A DNA stretch of 64,000 nt from Clostridiales bacterium (GTDB lineage: Bacteria > Bacillota > Clostridia > Lachnospirales > Lachnospiraceae). Each line of letters starts with the position of its first letter. Positions within the stretch are counted from its first letter, which is position 1. Location: NCBI GenBank assembly GCA_018376135.1, contig JAHABX010000016.1:15546-79545 (forward strand), written 5' to 3'. The notes under the pieces were generated by a model that searched no databases, was not told the DNA's origin, and was given only the letters and a program-made list of their open reading frames with translations. The position numbers and the translations under genes are program-made. Shown here one piece after another: positions 34,529-43,366 of the stretch.

Positions 34529-34569
34529 GGGCTGATAGGGAATACATGCTAGATATTCCTTGTCAGCCC
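34529..34569. terminator. Inverted repeat between convergent genes
   Basis: A 16-bp stem with two G-U wobbles, GGGCTGATAGGGAATA against TATTCCTTGTCAGCCC, around a 9-nt loop. It lies between the ABC-F stop and the flavoenzyme stop. No good T-run follows on either strand. Confidence 0.55.
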
Positions 34570-34576
34570 TGTCAGC

Positions 34577-35665
34577 TTATTGAGGAAACAGCTTCTGTAT
34601 CACTTCCTTCACCGTTGTGATCCGATCCAGATACTGTGCATTGTCTCCGCAGAAAATAAGTCCGTTCTCCACATCACCTTCCACGGCACGGATCAGCGCC
34701 TGAGTGATGCAGTAGGGAGTTTCCTTCGGATTGCATTTTTCCAGACAGCGGTAACATTTGGTGATGTGCTTTTTTTCCTGACGAATGCGCTCCAGAAAAG
34801 GATTGTGGATGGCGCGGGCAGGCATCCCCACCGGACTTACCACGATCTCAATGTCTTCGGCGCGGGCATTGAGATAAGCCTGCTTGAAGGCAGGAGCGGC
34901 ATCGCATTCCCCGGTAGTGACAAAGGGGGTTGCAGTCTGGATCCCATCGGCGCCAAGAGAAAGCATATGCGCAGCCTGTGAGGCGTTCAGGATACCGCCT
35001 GCCACGATTACCGGGATCCGTATCCCGTATTTGTCTCCATAGGTCTGAGCACAGGCGATGATCCGTTGGATTTCCAGATCGTAGGAAGCATCATATCCTT
35101 CTTCATTCATATGTGAAAGCTCTTCTCTGGAGAAGCCCAGATGTCCGCCTGCATGGGCGCTTTCGACCACAAGGAAGTCTGCAGTGCGGTGATAGTGCTT
35201 ATCCCACATTTTCAGAATGATACGGGCAGCCTTTTCAGAGGAGACAATAGGAGCAATTTTCGTATCGGTCCCTTCCACATATTCCGGCATACTGACCGGA
35301 AGACCGGCGCCGGAGATGATCACGTCGGCACCTGCCCGGGCGGCAGTACGGACATAGTCTTCATAATCCCGGGTAGCGACCATGATGTTATAGCCGAGCA
35401 GCCCGTCACAGGAGCCGTCCCGGCGGGCAGCAATTTCTCTTGCTCTCCTAAGCTCGGCGATCATTGCCCGGAGATTGGCTTTTTTGGAATCCGCCTGAAA
35501 ATCCGGCTCCCGAAATCCGATCTGCGCAGTGGAAATAATGCCGACTCCTCCTTCCCGTGCAACGGCTCCGGCAAGCCCTGACAGGCTCACACCAACTCCC
35601 ATGCCGCCCTGTATAAGCGGAAGGCGGGCAGTTTTTTCTCCGATATGTAATTCTTTTATATTCAT
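34577..35665 (-). CDS. Nitronate monooxygenase / FabK-like flavoprotein
   Basis: A 362-residue FMN-dependent TIM-barrel enzyme. LPLIQGGMGVGVSLSGLAGAVAREGG is too long to be chance; the FMN loop is IVAGGILNASQAAHML near residue 220 and GADGIQTATPFV near 240. C-terminal CYRCLEKC and PYC form a cysteine cluster that could hold iron-sulfur or zinc. Members are nitronate monooxygenases or enoyl-ACP reductase II (FabK); a FabT-like operator at its promoter favours a lipid link. The minus-strand start at 35665 has GGAAAGG upstream, and an earlier in-frame start lies inside the promoter. Confidence 0.86.
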   Translation of the reverse strand: MNIKELHIGEKTARLPLIQGGMGVGVSLSGLAGAVAREGGVGIISTAQIGFREPDFQADSKKANLRAMIAELRRAREIAARRDGSCDGLLGYNIMVATRDYEDYVRTAARAGADVIISGAGLPVSMPEYVEGTDTKIAPIVSSEKAARIILKMWDKHYHRTADFLVVESAHAGGHLGFSREELSHMNEEGYDASYDLEIQRIIACAQTYGDKYGIRIPVIVAGGILNASQAAHMLSLGADGIQTATPFVTTGECDAAPAFKQAYLNARAEDIEIVVSPVGMPARAIHNPFLERIRQEKKHITKCYRCLEKCNPKETPYCITQALIRAVEGDVENGLIFCGDNAQYLDRITTVKEVIQKLFPQ

Positions 35666-35684
35666 AAGGTGCCTTTCCGGGTAT

Positions 35685-35731
35685 AAAACCCCTATAATTA
35701 TTTTGATACTCAAACTAATTATAGGGGTTTT
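35685..35731. repeat. 16-bp perfect inverted repeat around the flavoenzyme promoter
   Basis: AAAACCCCTATAATTA (35685-35700) and TAATTATAGGGGTTTT (35716-35731) are perfect complements with a 15-nt spacer that is itself the TTTGA-TAC-TCAAA operator. The -10 box lies in the right arm. Confidence 0.9.
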
Positions 35732-35746
35732 CGTTTTGAAAGTCAA
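35702..35746 (-). promoter_or_regulatory. Flavoenzyme promoter with FabT-like operator
   Basis: On the minus strand TTGACT (35741-35746), 17 nt, TATAAT (35718-35723). The palindrome TTTGA-N3-TCAAA at 35702-35714 overlaps the predicted start site. TTTGAN3TCAAA is the core of the FabT operator of the MarR-type fatty-acid-synthesis repressor in Firmicutes; the regulator assignment is inferred. Confidence 0.75.
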
Positions 35747-35769
35747 TAGAAATAGTATTAAAAACTATG

Positions 35770-36765
35770 TCATTCTGCCGCTTTTGTGGCAAAGGTGGTA
35801 TCTACCAGATCCTCATAAGGAGTCCATGCCGGAAGTTCTCCGGCTTCCTGAAGAATGTTCTGAAGCAGGTCAAAGCTGTCCTTTTCAAAGATCAGATTAT
35901 CCTTCCAGGTATCCTGTTCGTAGTATCTGGTGACAATGGTGGTGATCGTATCCAGATCCGTTTCCTCAAACTGAGGCTGTATGACCTCTGCGATCTCCGC
36001 CGGAGTATGGGTCTGTACGTATTCCATTCCCTTCTGAAGTGCATTGGTGAATGCCTGGAGGATATCCGGATGCTCTGCCAGATAGCTCTGCTTTACACTG
36101 TAAGCCGTATAGGGAACGTAGCCGGAGGCTTCACCCAGGGAGGCGACCACATATCCGGCATCCTCTTTTTCCAGTGCGGTTGCCGCAGGCTCGAATTCGA
36201 CCGTGTAATCGCCCTGACCGCCGGAGAAGGCGGCTGCAGTGGAACCGAAATCGATGCTCTGATCTATGGTCAGATCCGCTGCCGGATCGATATTATGTTT
36301 CTTCAGGATGAACTCAAAGACCATCTGGGGCATGCCGCCCTTTCTTCCGCCAAGTACATAAGAGCCTTTCAGATCTTCCCAGGAGAAATCCTCCATGGGC
36401 TCATTTGCCACGAGGAAGTTTCCGGCACGCTGGGTGAGCTGGGCAAAATTAACGATGTAGTCTTCGGGATTCTGGTTATAGATATAGATGGAAGACTCGC
36501 TTCCCATGAATCCGATATCCGCTTCTCCGGATACGAGGGCAGTAGCAACTTTATCTGCACCAAAACCGGTCACAAGCGTAAGATCGATACCCTCCTCCTC
36601 AAAATATCCATTTTCGATCGCCACATACTGAGGGGCATAAAAGATCGAATGGGCGACTTCGTTTAAAGTCACTTTTGTCAGGTCGTCTGCGGGCTTCTGC
36701 TCACTGCCGCAGCCCGGAAGAAGGCAGAGCAGACAGGTAAGGAACAGACATATCCATTTTTTCAT
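35770..36765 (-). CDS. ABC transporter substrate-binding lipoprotein (SsuA/THI5-like)
   Basis: A 331-residue lipoprotein. The signal peptide ends in LPGC. VTLNEVAHSIFYAPQYVAI followed by NGYFEEEGIDLTLVTGFGADKV and ALVSGEADIGFMGSES is the NMT1/SsuA-like pattern for thiamine-precursor, taurine or nitrate-type binding proteins. No permease or ATPase gene is next to it, so the protein may feed a transporter encoded elsewhere. A small membrane protein gene is upstream, 69 nt away, and may share its transcript. Confidence 0.82.
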   Translation of the reverse strand: MKKWICLFLTCLLCLLPGCGSEQKPADDLTKVTLNEVAHSIFYAPQYVAIENGYFEEEGIDLTLVTGFGADKVATALVSGEADIGFMGSESSIYIYNQNPEDYIVNFAQLTQRAGNFLVANEPMEDFSWEDLKGSYVLGGRKGGMPQMVFEFILKKHNIDPAADLTIDQSIDFGSTAAAFSGGQGDYTVEFEPAATALEKEDAGYVVASLGEASGYVPYTAYSVKQSYLAEHPDILQAFTNALQKGMEYVQTHTPAEIAEVIQPQFEETDLDTITTIVTRYYEQDTWKDNLIFEKDSFDLLQNILQEAGELPAWTPYEDLVDTTFATKAAE

Positions 36766-36834
36766 AGCGTCATTTCCTTTGCAAAAATTTATAGTGTAAT
36801 ATATGCAAGGGAGATGGATTGGTGAATGGATGGC

Positions 36835-37083
36835 TTACACGTCCTGACGGTCCTCAGTGTCCGGATCGTGGACGGGAGTATCCTTTGGAGTGGCAAATAC
36901 CCGGAGCAGCCACAGGTAGATGTAGAGCAGCACGGGAATGACGACGGTGGCAACGATGGACAGCATCAAAAGTTCTCCGGTCTTTTCATTCTGGAAAAGA
37001 GAGAGGAGAAAGGTTGTAAGATAGAGCAGTACGATGACTGCAACACCGCTGAGTGCGAGAAAGCGTTTTAATTTCTGATACAT
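36835..37083 (-). CDS. Small two-helix membrane protein, unknown
   Basis: An 82-residue protein with two hydrophobic segments (about 9-31 and 39-64) and a charged C-terminal tail. I do not recognise the family. AGGAAAGGA precedes the minus-strand ATG. It comes after a clear promoter (37176-37204) with an 86-nt leader, and is followed by the substrate-binding lipoprotein, which suggests a shared function in transport, though it is far too small for a permease. Confidence 0.7.
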   Translation of the reverse strand: MYQKLKRFLALSGVAVIVLLYLTTFLLSLFQNEKTGELLMLSIVATVVIPVLLYIYLWLLRVFATPKDTPVHDPDTEDRQDV

Positions 37084-37175
37084 GACAAATTCCTTTCCTG
37101 ATTTTAACCGGTCATCTGCCGGGGAGTCCTTTCATGCATAGGGGGAGACCTGGTACATGAAGGGAATTAAGATAC

Positions 37176-37204
37176 AGTATAGTAGTAATTGGAAGAGATG
37201 GCAA
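37176..37204 (-). promoter_or_regulatory. Promoter of the small membrane protein and substrate-binding gene
   Basis: On the minus strand TTGCCA, 17 nt, TATACT. Back to back with the pcrA promoter (13 bp between -35 boxes). The ~86-nt leader contains CCGG-CAGATGA-CCGG; no known riboswitch was recognised. Confidence 0.7.
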
Positions 37205-37217
37205 GTGTCTAAAATGT

Positions 37218-37246
37218 TTGCCAAACATCTGTTCCTGTGGTATGAT
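37218..37246 (+). promoter_or_regulatory. pcrA promoter
   Basis: TTGCCA, 17 nt, TATGAT with TGG extended -10. It overlaps an in-frame ATG-like upstream region and so excludes a start there; the real start is 37293. Confidence 0.8.
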
Positions 37247-37292
37247 AAAAAAATACAGGGCAGTGCCCGTGAGAGAGAAAAGGAGAACCAGT

Positions 37293-39509
37293 ATGAGTGA
37301 TCTGGAATGTTTGAACAGAGAGCAGCAGGAGGCGGTGCTGTGTACGGAGGGACCGCTTCTGATCCTGGCAGGTGCGGGCTCAGGAAAGACAAGAGTGCTG
37401 ACTTACCGTATCGCTCATCTGATTGATGAGTGCGGAGTAAATCCGTGGAATATATTGGCGATTACCTTTACGAACAAGGCGGCAGGAGAGATGCGGGAGA
37501 GGGTGGATAAGATCGTGGGCTACGGTTCTGAAAGCATCTGGGTCAGCACCTTTCATTCCACCTGTGTGCGGATCCTGCGCCGATACATAGACCGGCTGGG
37601 CTATGATACGAATTTTACGATCTATGATACGGAGGATCAGAAGACGGTCATGAAGGAAGTGTGCCGTCGGCTGCAGGTGGATACGAAGATGTACAAGGAG
37701 CGGATGCTTCTGAATGTGATCTCCCATCAGAAGGATGAATATATTTCGCCCAATGAGTTCAGAATGAGCGTACAGGGAGATTACCGTCAGGAGAAGATTG
37801 CAGAAGTATATCTGGAGTATCAGAAGGAGCTGAAGAAGAATAATGCGCTGGATTTTGATGATCTGATCGTAAAGACAGTGGAGCTGTTCCAGAGCTGTCC
37901 GGATGTACTGGAGTATTATCAGGAGCGATTCCGTTATATTATGGTGGACGAGTATCAGGATACGAATACCGCACAGTTCAAGCTGATCAGTACACTGGCA
38001 GGAAAGTATCAGAATCTCTGCGTGGTCGGTGATGATGACCAGTCTATCTATAAGTTCAGAGGAGCCAACATTGGAAATATTCTGAATTTTGAAAAGGTAT
38101 TCCCGGAGGCGAGAGTGATCAAACTGGAGCAGAATTACCGTTCCACACAGACGATCCTGAATGCAGCCAACGGAGTGATTGCCAATAACCGGGGCAGGAA
38201 GGAAAAGGCGCTCTGGACGGAGAATGAAGAAGGGGAGCCGGTCTGCTTTCAGCAGTTCCAGACCGGATACGAGGAAGCAGAATATATTACCGGAGAGATC
38301 CGGAAAAAGGTGCAGAGGGGAGATGCCGAGTACCGGGATTTTGCTATTCTGTACCGGACCAATGCACAGTCCCGTCTGTTTGAGGAGAAGTTCCTTGTGG
38401 CGAATATTCCCTATAAGCTGATCGGAGGGGTGAATTTCTATTCCCGCAGAGAGATCAAGGATATTCTTGCTTACCTGAAGACCATAGATAACGGCAAGGA
38501 TGATCTGGCAGTAAGGCGTATTATCAATGTACCCAAGCGGGGAATCGGTGCAGTGACCCTGAATAAGGTGCAGGCATATGCGGAATCCAGAGAGTTAAGC
38601 TTCTTCGAGGCGCTGGAGGAGGCAGGGGAGATACCCGGACTTGGAAAGGCGCTGCTGAAGATCCAGCCCTTTGTCTATCTGATCCACGAGCTGAGGCTGA
38701 AGCTTGCAGATATTTCGCTGGAGCAGCTGATGGAGGAGATTCTGGAGCAGACAGGCTATGTCAGAGAGCTCAAAGAGGAGGGGACCGATGAGGCAGATGC
38801 GCGTCTGGAAAATATTGACGAGCTGATCACGAAGGTCGTGACCTATGAGGAAAGCGCGGAGCAGCCTTCTTTAAGTGAATTTCTGGAGGAGGTCGCACTG
38901 GTGGCAGATATTGACAGTCTGGAGGACAGCGATAACCGGGTCCTTCTGATGACCTTACATAGCGCCAAGGGTCTGGAATTTCCATATGTATTTCTGGCAG
39001 GCATGGAGGATGGCATGTTTCCCAGCTATATGTCCATTGCGGCGGATAATCCCACAGAGGAGATCGAGGAAGAGCGGAGACTTTGCTATGTGGGAATCAC
39101 AAGAGCCATGAAGGAGCTTTTCATGACTTCTGCAAGGGTACGTATGATACGGGGGGAAAATCAGTATAATAATATTTCCAGGTTTGTACGGGAGATACCG
39201 TCAGAGCTGATCGGACGAAGAAGTCCGGTTCCCCCGGCACCCAGGACGCAGAAGATCCCGGAGGATAACGCCTATGTACGGGCAAAGGAGGCTTTTAAGG
39301 CGAAGACCTTTGACCCGCAGCAGTTTAAGGTTGTCAAGGCAGACAGCCTGGACTATGCGGCTGGAGATCGTGTATCCCATGTGAAGTTTGGTGTGGGGAC
39401 TGTTCTGGAGATCATCGAGGGCGGCAGAGACTACGAAGTCAAAGTGGATTTTGACCGGGCAGGAGTCAGACGGATGTTTGCGTCCTTTGCAAAGCTGAAA
39501 AAGGTATAG
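37293..39509 (+). CDS. pcrA: ATP-dependent DNA helicase PcrA/UvrD
   Basis: A 738-residue superfamily 1A helicase for repair and replication. Motif I is LAGAGSGKTR, motif Ia ITFTNKAAGEMRERV, motif II MVDEYQDTN, motif III VVGDDDQSIYKFRGA, motif IV LEQNYRST, motif V LLMTLHSAKGLEF and motif VI RLCYVGITRA. The last ~60 residues (GDRVSHVKFGVGTVLEI) form the Tudor-like C-terminal domain of PcrA that binds RNA polymerase. ATG 37293 has AGGAG 7 nt upstream. Confidence 0.96.
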   Translation: MSDLECLNREQQEAVLCTEGPLLILAGAGSGKTRVLTYRIAHLIDECGVNPWNILAITFTNKAAGEMRERVDKIVGYGSESIWVSTFHSTCVRILRRYIDRLGYDTNFTIYDTEDQKTVMKEVCRRLQVDTKMYKERMLLNVISHQKDEYISPNEFRMSVQGDYRQEKIAEVYLEYQKELKKNNALDFDDLIVKTVELFQSCPDVLEYYQERFRYIMVDEYQDTNTAQFKLISTLAGKYQNLCVVGDDDQSIYKFRGANIGNILNFEKVFPEARVIKLEQNYRSTQTILNAANGVIANNRGRKEKALWTENEEGEPVCFQQFQTGYEEAEYITGEIRKKVQRGDAEYRDFAILYRTNAQSRLFEEKFLVANIPYKLIGGVNFYSRREIKDILAYLKTIDNGKDDLAVRRIINVPKRGIGAVTLNKVQAYAESRELSFFEALEEAGEIPGLGKALLKIQPFVYLIHELRLKLADISLEQLMEEILEQTGYVRELKEEGTDEADARLENIDELITKVVTYEESAEQPSLSEFLEEVALVADIDSLEDSDNRVLLMTLHSAKGLEFPYVFLAGMEDGMFPSYMSIAADNPTEEIEEERRLCYVGITRAMKELFMTSARVRMIRGENQYNNISRFVREIPSELIGRRSPVPPAPRTQKIPEDNAYVRAKEAFKAKTFDPQQFKVVKADSLDYAAGDRVSHVKFGVGTVLEIIEGGRDYEVKVDFDRAGVRRMFASFAKLKKV

Positions 39510-39518
39510 AGTAACAAA

Positions 39519-39547
39519 TTGCAAATGCATGGAAAGTATGCTATACT
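39519..39547 (+). promoter_or_regulatory. Promoter of the acidic-tail membrane protein gene
   Basis: TTGCAA, 17 nt, TATACT with TGC extended -10. It begins 9 nt after pcrA and rules out an in-frame ATG at 39529 as the start of the next gene. Confidence 0.8.
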
Positions 39548-39606
39548 CAAGGGTAGTGAAAGAGTCTGTGATCAGACCTAAAATTAAGAGAAAAGAGGTA
39601 TCCGCC

Positions 39607-39885
39607 ATGAGTCGTGTAGAAGATTTTATTAATGCAGCGAAAACCAATGAGATGCTTGGAGAATTGCTCCATATCAAGAAGGAAGAGGAGAAAAAGCAGA
39701 ATGCGTTAATGTGGGTTCTGATCATCGTGGGTGTGGTGATTGCAGCAGCGGGTATTGCATATGCAGTCTATCGCTTCTTTACTCCGGATTATCTGGAAGA
39801 CTTTGATGAAGATTTTGACGATGATTTTGATGATGACTTCTTTGATGATGAGGAAGTAGCATTCGAGGAAGATACAGAAGAATAA
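39607..39885 (+). CDS. Small membrane protein with very acidic tail, unknown
   Basis: A 92-residue protein. Residues 1-30 are a charged helix, 32-57 a transmembrane helix (ALMWVLIIVGVVIAAAGIAYA), and the last 33 residues are almost all Asp, Glu and Phe (DFDEDFDDDFDDDFFDDEE). I do not recognise the family. AGAGG lies about 10 nt before ATG 39607, and the promoter at 39519 excludes an upstream start. The tail is likely cytoplasmic or surface-exposed, depending on orientation. A terminator follows at 39893. Confidence 0.7.
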   Translation: MSRVEDFINAAKTNEMLGELLHIKKEEEKKQNALMWVLIIVGVVIAAAGIAYAVYRFFTPDYLEDFDEDFDDDFDDDFFDDEEVAFEEDTEE

Positions 39886-39892
39886 AAACTGG

Positions 39893-39925
39893 AAAGGGTT
39901 GTCGAAAGACAGCCCTTTATTATCG
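39893..39925 (+). terminator. Terminator of the acidic-tail gene
   Basis: AAAGGGTTGTC, GAAA tetraloop, GACAGCCCTTT, then ATTATC. An 11-bp stem with one G-U pair, 8 nt past the stop. Confidence 0.8.
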
Positions 39926-39937
39926 TATGGAGGAAAT

Positions 39938-41305
39938 ATGAAAAAGGGACAGATTTACGAAGGTGTGATTGAAGAGGTTGCATTTCCTAATAAATGCCGG
40001 ATCAATGTGGAGGGAAAGACTGTGACTGTGAAGAATGGTGTGCCGGGACAGAAGGTGCGCTTTTCTGTGAATAAGGTAAGAAAAGGAAAGGGAGAGGGGC
40101 GGATCCTGGAGGTTCTGGAGAAGTCTCCGGTGGAATGTGAGCCTGCCTGCGGGCATTTTGCAGACTGCGGAGGATGCACCTATCAGAATCTTCCGTATGA
40201 AGAGCAGCTGCGCCTGAAGGAGACACAGGTAAAGGCGCTTCTGGATGCGGCGGTTAAGGACAGAGGATATAGCTATGAATTTCAGGGAATTAAGGAAAGT
40301 CCGCGTCATTATGAATATCGGAATAAGATGGAATTTTCCTTTGGAGATGAGGTGAAGGATGGACCGCTGGCTCTGGGTATGCACAAAAGGGGCAGTTTCT
40401 ATGATATTGTAACAGTGAATGGATGCCGGATCGCAGATGGTGATTTTCGGAAGATCCTGGCAGAGACACTGGCATATTTTCAGGAACAGGGAATTCCTTT
40501 TTACCGGAAGATGCAGCATGTGGGATATCTGCGTCATCTTCTTGTGCGAAAGGCAGTGAAAACAGGAGAGATCCTGGTGGATCTGGTAACCAGCACGCAG
40601 CAGGATGTGGATCTGACCGGATGGAAGGAACGGATCCTGTCCCTGTCTCTTGAAGGGAAGCTGGCAGGTATCTTACATACGAAAAATGACAGTCTGGCAG
40701 ATGTGATCCAGAATGATGGAACGGAGATCCTGCACGGAGCGGATTATTTCTATGAGGAACTTTTAGGACTCCGATTCCGGATCACACCCTTCTCCTTCTT
40801 CCAGACGAACTCTCTGGGCGCAGAAGTGCTTTATGAGACGGCGCGCTCCTATATCGGAGATACGAAGGATCAGCTGATCTTTGATCTGTACAGCGGAACG
40901 GGAACCATTGCCCAGATGATGGCTCCGGTGGCGAAGAAGGTCATTGGAGTGGAGATCGTGGAAGAAGCAGTGGAGGCTGCAAGAGAAAATGCACAGATGA
41001 ATGGACTTGACAACTGTGAATTCATCGCCGGAGACGTGCTGAAGGCGCTGGATACAATAGAAGAGAAACCGGATTTCATCGTACTTGATCCGCCGCGGGA
41101 TGGGGTTCATCCCAGGGCGCTTGGGAAGATCATTCATTATGGAGTGGAGCGGATGGTATATATCTCCTGTAAGCCTACCAGTCTTGCCAGAGATCTGGAG
41201 ATGCTGCAGGATGCCGGGTATCGGATGGAACGGGCGTGCTGTGTGGATATGTTTCCGTGGACGGCGAATTGTGAGACGATTTGTCTGCTATCACGAAAAC
41301 CGTAG
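39938..41305 (+). CDS. rlmD: 23S rRNA (uracil-5-)-methyltransferase (RlmD/RumA family)
   Basis: A 455-residue class I methyltransferase of the TrmA/RlmD family. An N-terminal TRAM domain (GVIEEVAFPNKCRINVEG) precedes a cysteine cluster C-x6-CGGC for a 4Fe-4S cluster near residue 66-75, then FDLYSGTGTIAQMMA (SAM site) and the active-site loop ISCKPTSLARDL with the catalytic cysteine near 415, and FPWTANCET. GGAGG with 4-nt spacing fixes ATG 39938. This is the last clear housekeeping gene before the island. Confidence 0.92.
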   Translation: MKKGQIYEGVIEEVAFPNKCRINVEGKTVTVKNGVPGQKVRFSVNKVRKGKGEGRILEVLEKSPVECEPACGHFADCGGCTYQNLPYEEQLRLKETQVKALLDAAVKDRGYSYEFQGIKESPRHYEYRNKMEFSFGDEVKDGPLALGMHKRGSFYDIVTVNGCRIADGDFRKILAETLAYFQEQGIPFYRKMQHVGYLRHLLVRKAVKTGEILVDLVTSTQQDVDLTGWKERILSLSLEGKLAGILHTKNDSLADVIQNDGTEILHGADYFYEELLGLRFRITPFSFFQTNSLGAEVLYETARSYIGDTKDQLIFDLYSGTGTIAQMMAPVAKKVIGVEIVEEAVEAARENAQMNGLDNCEFIAGDVLKALDTIEEKPDFIVLDPPRDGVHPRALGKIIHYGVERMVYISCKPTSLARDLEMLQDAGYRMERACCVDMFPWTANCETICLLSRKP

Positions 41306-41424
41306 TAAATCAAAGGTTTCTGCGATTTTGGAAGAAAAATAGATGTGTGTTTCAACTTCCGCAGAGTGGCTATGCGGGAATTAATTTACCCCGGGGGATA
41401 GGGTTTAGGGGACGGATGATATAT

Positions 41425-41769
41425 AATTTGGTGAAAGGATACTTTTTAAGTTTAAAAACAGTGGAATTTGAACCAGAGTTTGCAGGGAAGTTATCTTTTT
41501 ACTTATCAGCAGTTGATGGAGAGTTGAAATCGCCCAATAATAATCCTACGATTGGTTTGTTACTGTGTAAGGGTAAAGATAAAATGGTGGCGGAATATGG
41601 TTTGAAAGATGTAAATAAGCCTATAGGGGTAAGTGAATACAAAATCTCTAATCATGTTTCAGAGGAATTACAGGACAAGTTACCATCGATTGAAGATATT
41701 GAAAAAAAGAATCAATTAAAGTTTTGCATCAGGGTGATGCAAAATTGCTGGAATTTTTATTTTGTGTGA
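41425..41769 (+). pseudogene. DUF1016 (YhcG-type PD-(D/E)xK nuclease) C-terminal remnant
   Basis: The frame at 41425-41769 encodes the tail of a DUF1016 nuclease: FEPEFAGKLSFYLSAVDGEL, NNNPTIGLLLCKGKDKMVAEYGLKDV, PIGVSEYKI, LPSIEDIEKK. These are the family's closing beta strands. The N-terminal DNA-binding part and the front half of the nuclease core are missing, and no start codon with a ribosome binding site exists. The sequence shifts from housekeeping composition to AT-rich right after rlmD. It is a leftover of a defence-type gene. Confidence 0.75.
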
Positions 41770-42130
41770 TAAGAGGGAACAAAACGTATTCATACTGCAA
41801 AAATATTGCTGATATTTCCGTAATTTAAATTGGAAAAGAATTGGAATAAAAGCAGAGTATAAAAGTGTAACGGCCGTTGCACAAATGACGATGATAACCG
41901 TTGCAAAATTTGCAATAGTTCAAACTATTTTGATAAACTACCGGTCAGTATCCGTGATATTAATTATTACATAGGAATGATATTAATACCAGTGAATTGT
42001 AGTATAGAATTAATTAATATGTAATTTGGTTTGATGTTAAAATTGCGGGAAGATTTTGGGAAACTATTCGGCATTATGAATTTTAGTAAAGGTCAAACAA
42101 AAACAGCATTGAGGGAAACGAGGTGATAAA
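41770..42130. other. AT-rich spacer, no gene seen
   Basis: 361 bp without a supportable gene. It contains a short run with TGTAACGGCCGTTGCACAAAT (near 41867), similar to GTGCAACGACCGTTGTACAAAT near 45562, plus many TTAATTA-type blocks. The ribosome binding site GAGGTGAT of the next gene is at its end. Confidence 0.5.
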
Positions 42131-43135
42131 ATGAATTCAAGTGAGAATACAGAAAAAAAATCTCAAATGCTTATTTACACTACTGAGGATGGTCTGACGA
42201 AAATTGAAACTGCATTTGATGGTGATACGGTTTGGTTATCAATTGACCAGATGGCTGAATTGTTCCAGAGAGATCGAAGCGTGATTGGAAAACATGTTCG
42301 AAATATTTTTAAAGAAGGCGAATTGGAGAGAGAATCAGTTTGGGCAAAATTTGCCTACACTGCGTCAGATGGAAAAGTTTACAATGTAGACTATTATAAT
42401 TTGGATGTTATCATTTCCGTTGGCTACCGTGTGAAATCAAAGCGCGGCACACAGTTCAGAATCTGGGCGACCGGGATTTTGAAAGAATATATGCGGAAAG
42501 GATTCACTTTGGATGATGAGCGGTTGAAGAACCTTGGCGGTGGCGGTTATTTTAAGGAATTGCTGGAGCGAATCCGGGATATTCGTGCGTCTGAGAAAGT
42601 ATTCTATCGCCAGGTACTGGAAATTTATGCTACCAGTATCGATTATGATCCCAAGGCGGAGATTTCCATCCGTTTTTTTAAAAAGGTGCAGAATAAAATC
42701 CATTATGCAATACACGGACAGACTGCAGCAGAGGTGATCTTTACAAGAACGGATGCAGAGAAAGAGTTTATGGGACTGACTGCCTTTGCAGGGAAACAGC
42801 CTACATTAAAAGAAGCTGTTGTAGCAAAGAATTATCTGGACGAGAAAGAACTTCGTGCCATGGGGCAGTTGGTATCCGGATATCTGGATTTTGCAGAGCG
42901 TCAGGCTGAACGGGAACTGGTTATGACTATGCAGGACTGGTCAGAACATCTGGATCGTATTTTGACGATGAGTGGAGAGCAGTTGTTAGAGGGAAATGGA
43001 AGTGTTTCTCATAAACAGGCAGTTGATAAGGCTACCAACGAATACAAGAAATATAAAGCAAAGACACTTAGTGACGTGGAACAGGATTATTTGAATTCGC
43101 TTCAGTTGTTGGAGAAGAAAGTAAACAAAAAGTAA
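42131..43135 (+). CDS. RhuM family protein (virulence-associated, DNA-interaction type)
   Basis: A 334-residue intact protein of the RhuM family. LSIDQMAELFQRDRSVIGKHVRNIFKEGEL is a helix-turn-helix-like element near residue 37, and FRIWATGILKEYMRKGFTLDDERLKN is the family's central motif near residue 115. The C-terminus is a long helical part. RhuM genes occur on islands beside restriction and defence genes; molecular function is not known. GAGGTGAT lies just before the ATG. After the TAA at 43133 the same frame stays open 28 more codons. Confidence 0.85.
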   Translation: MNSSENTEKKSQMLIYTTEDGLTKIETAFDGDTVWLSIDQMAELFQRDRSVIGKHVRNIFKEGELERESVWAKFAYTASDGKVYNVDYYNLDVIISVGYRVKSKRGTQFRIWATGILKEYMRKGFTLDDERLKNLGGGGYFKELLERIRDIRASEKVFYRQVLEIYATSIDYDPKAEISIRFFKKVQNKIHYAIHGQTAAEVIFTRTDAEKEFMGLTAFAGKQPTLKEAVVAKNYLDEKELRAMGQLVSGYLDFAERQAERELVMTMQDWSEHLDRILTMSGEQLLEGNGSVSHKQAVDKATNEYKKYKAKTLSDVEQDYLNSLQLLEKKVNKK

Positions 43136-43366
43136 TGTACCGCAGGTTATGGCACAATTTATAAACCGAACGAAGTTGAAACTTTAGAGAAGGCAGTAGG
43201 ACTGTGTTGGCAGGAATAATAACCGTTTTGCCAAAGTTCAACTCCGCCTTCCGGGCATCTGAATCACAGCCTCAACAAATTGCGAGACCAGCGTCTTATT
43301 GCAGCGCATTGGGCAGCGAAAACTATAAGAAAATAATTTTTAGTATAAGAAAGCGAGTACAGAAAA
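43136..43366. other. Spacer with degenerate repeat copy 1
   Basis: The first 84 nt continue the RhuM frame after its stop (28 codons to a second TAA at 43217). From about 43203 to 43285 the sequence matches 45655-45735 in a gapped fashion (TTGGCAGGAA, CCGCCTTCC and AATCAC blocks). No gene is supported. Confidence 0.5.
43203..43285. repeat. Degenerate ~80-bp repeat, copy 1
   Basis: Shares TTGGCAGGAA, then CTCCGCCTTCC, CATC and AATCAC blocks in the same order and spacing with the copy at 45655. Origin unknown. Confidence 0.55.
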
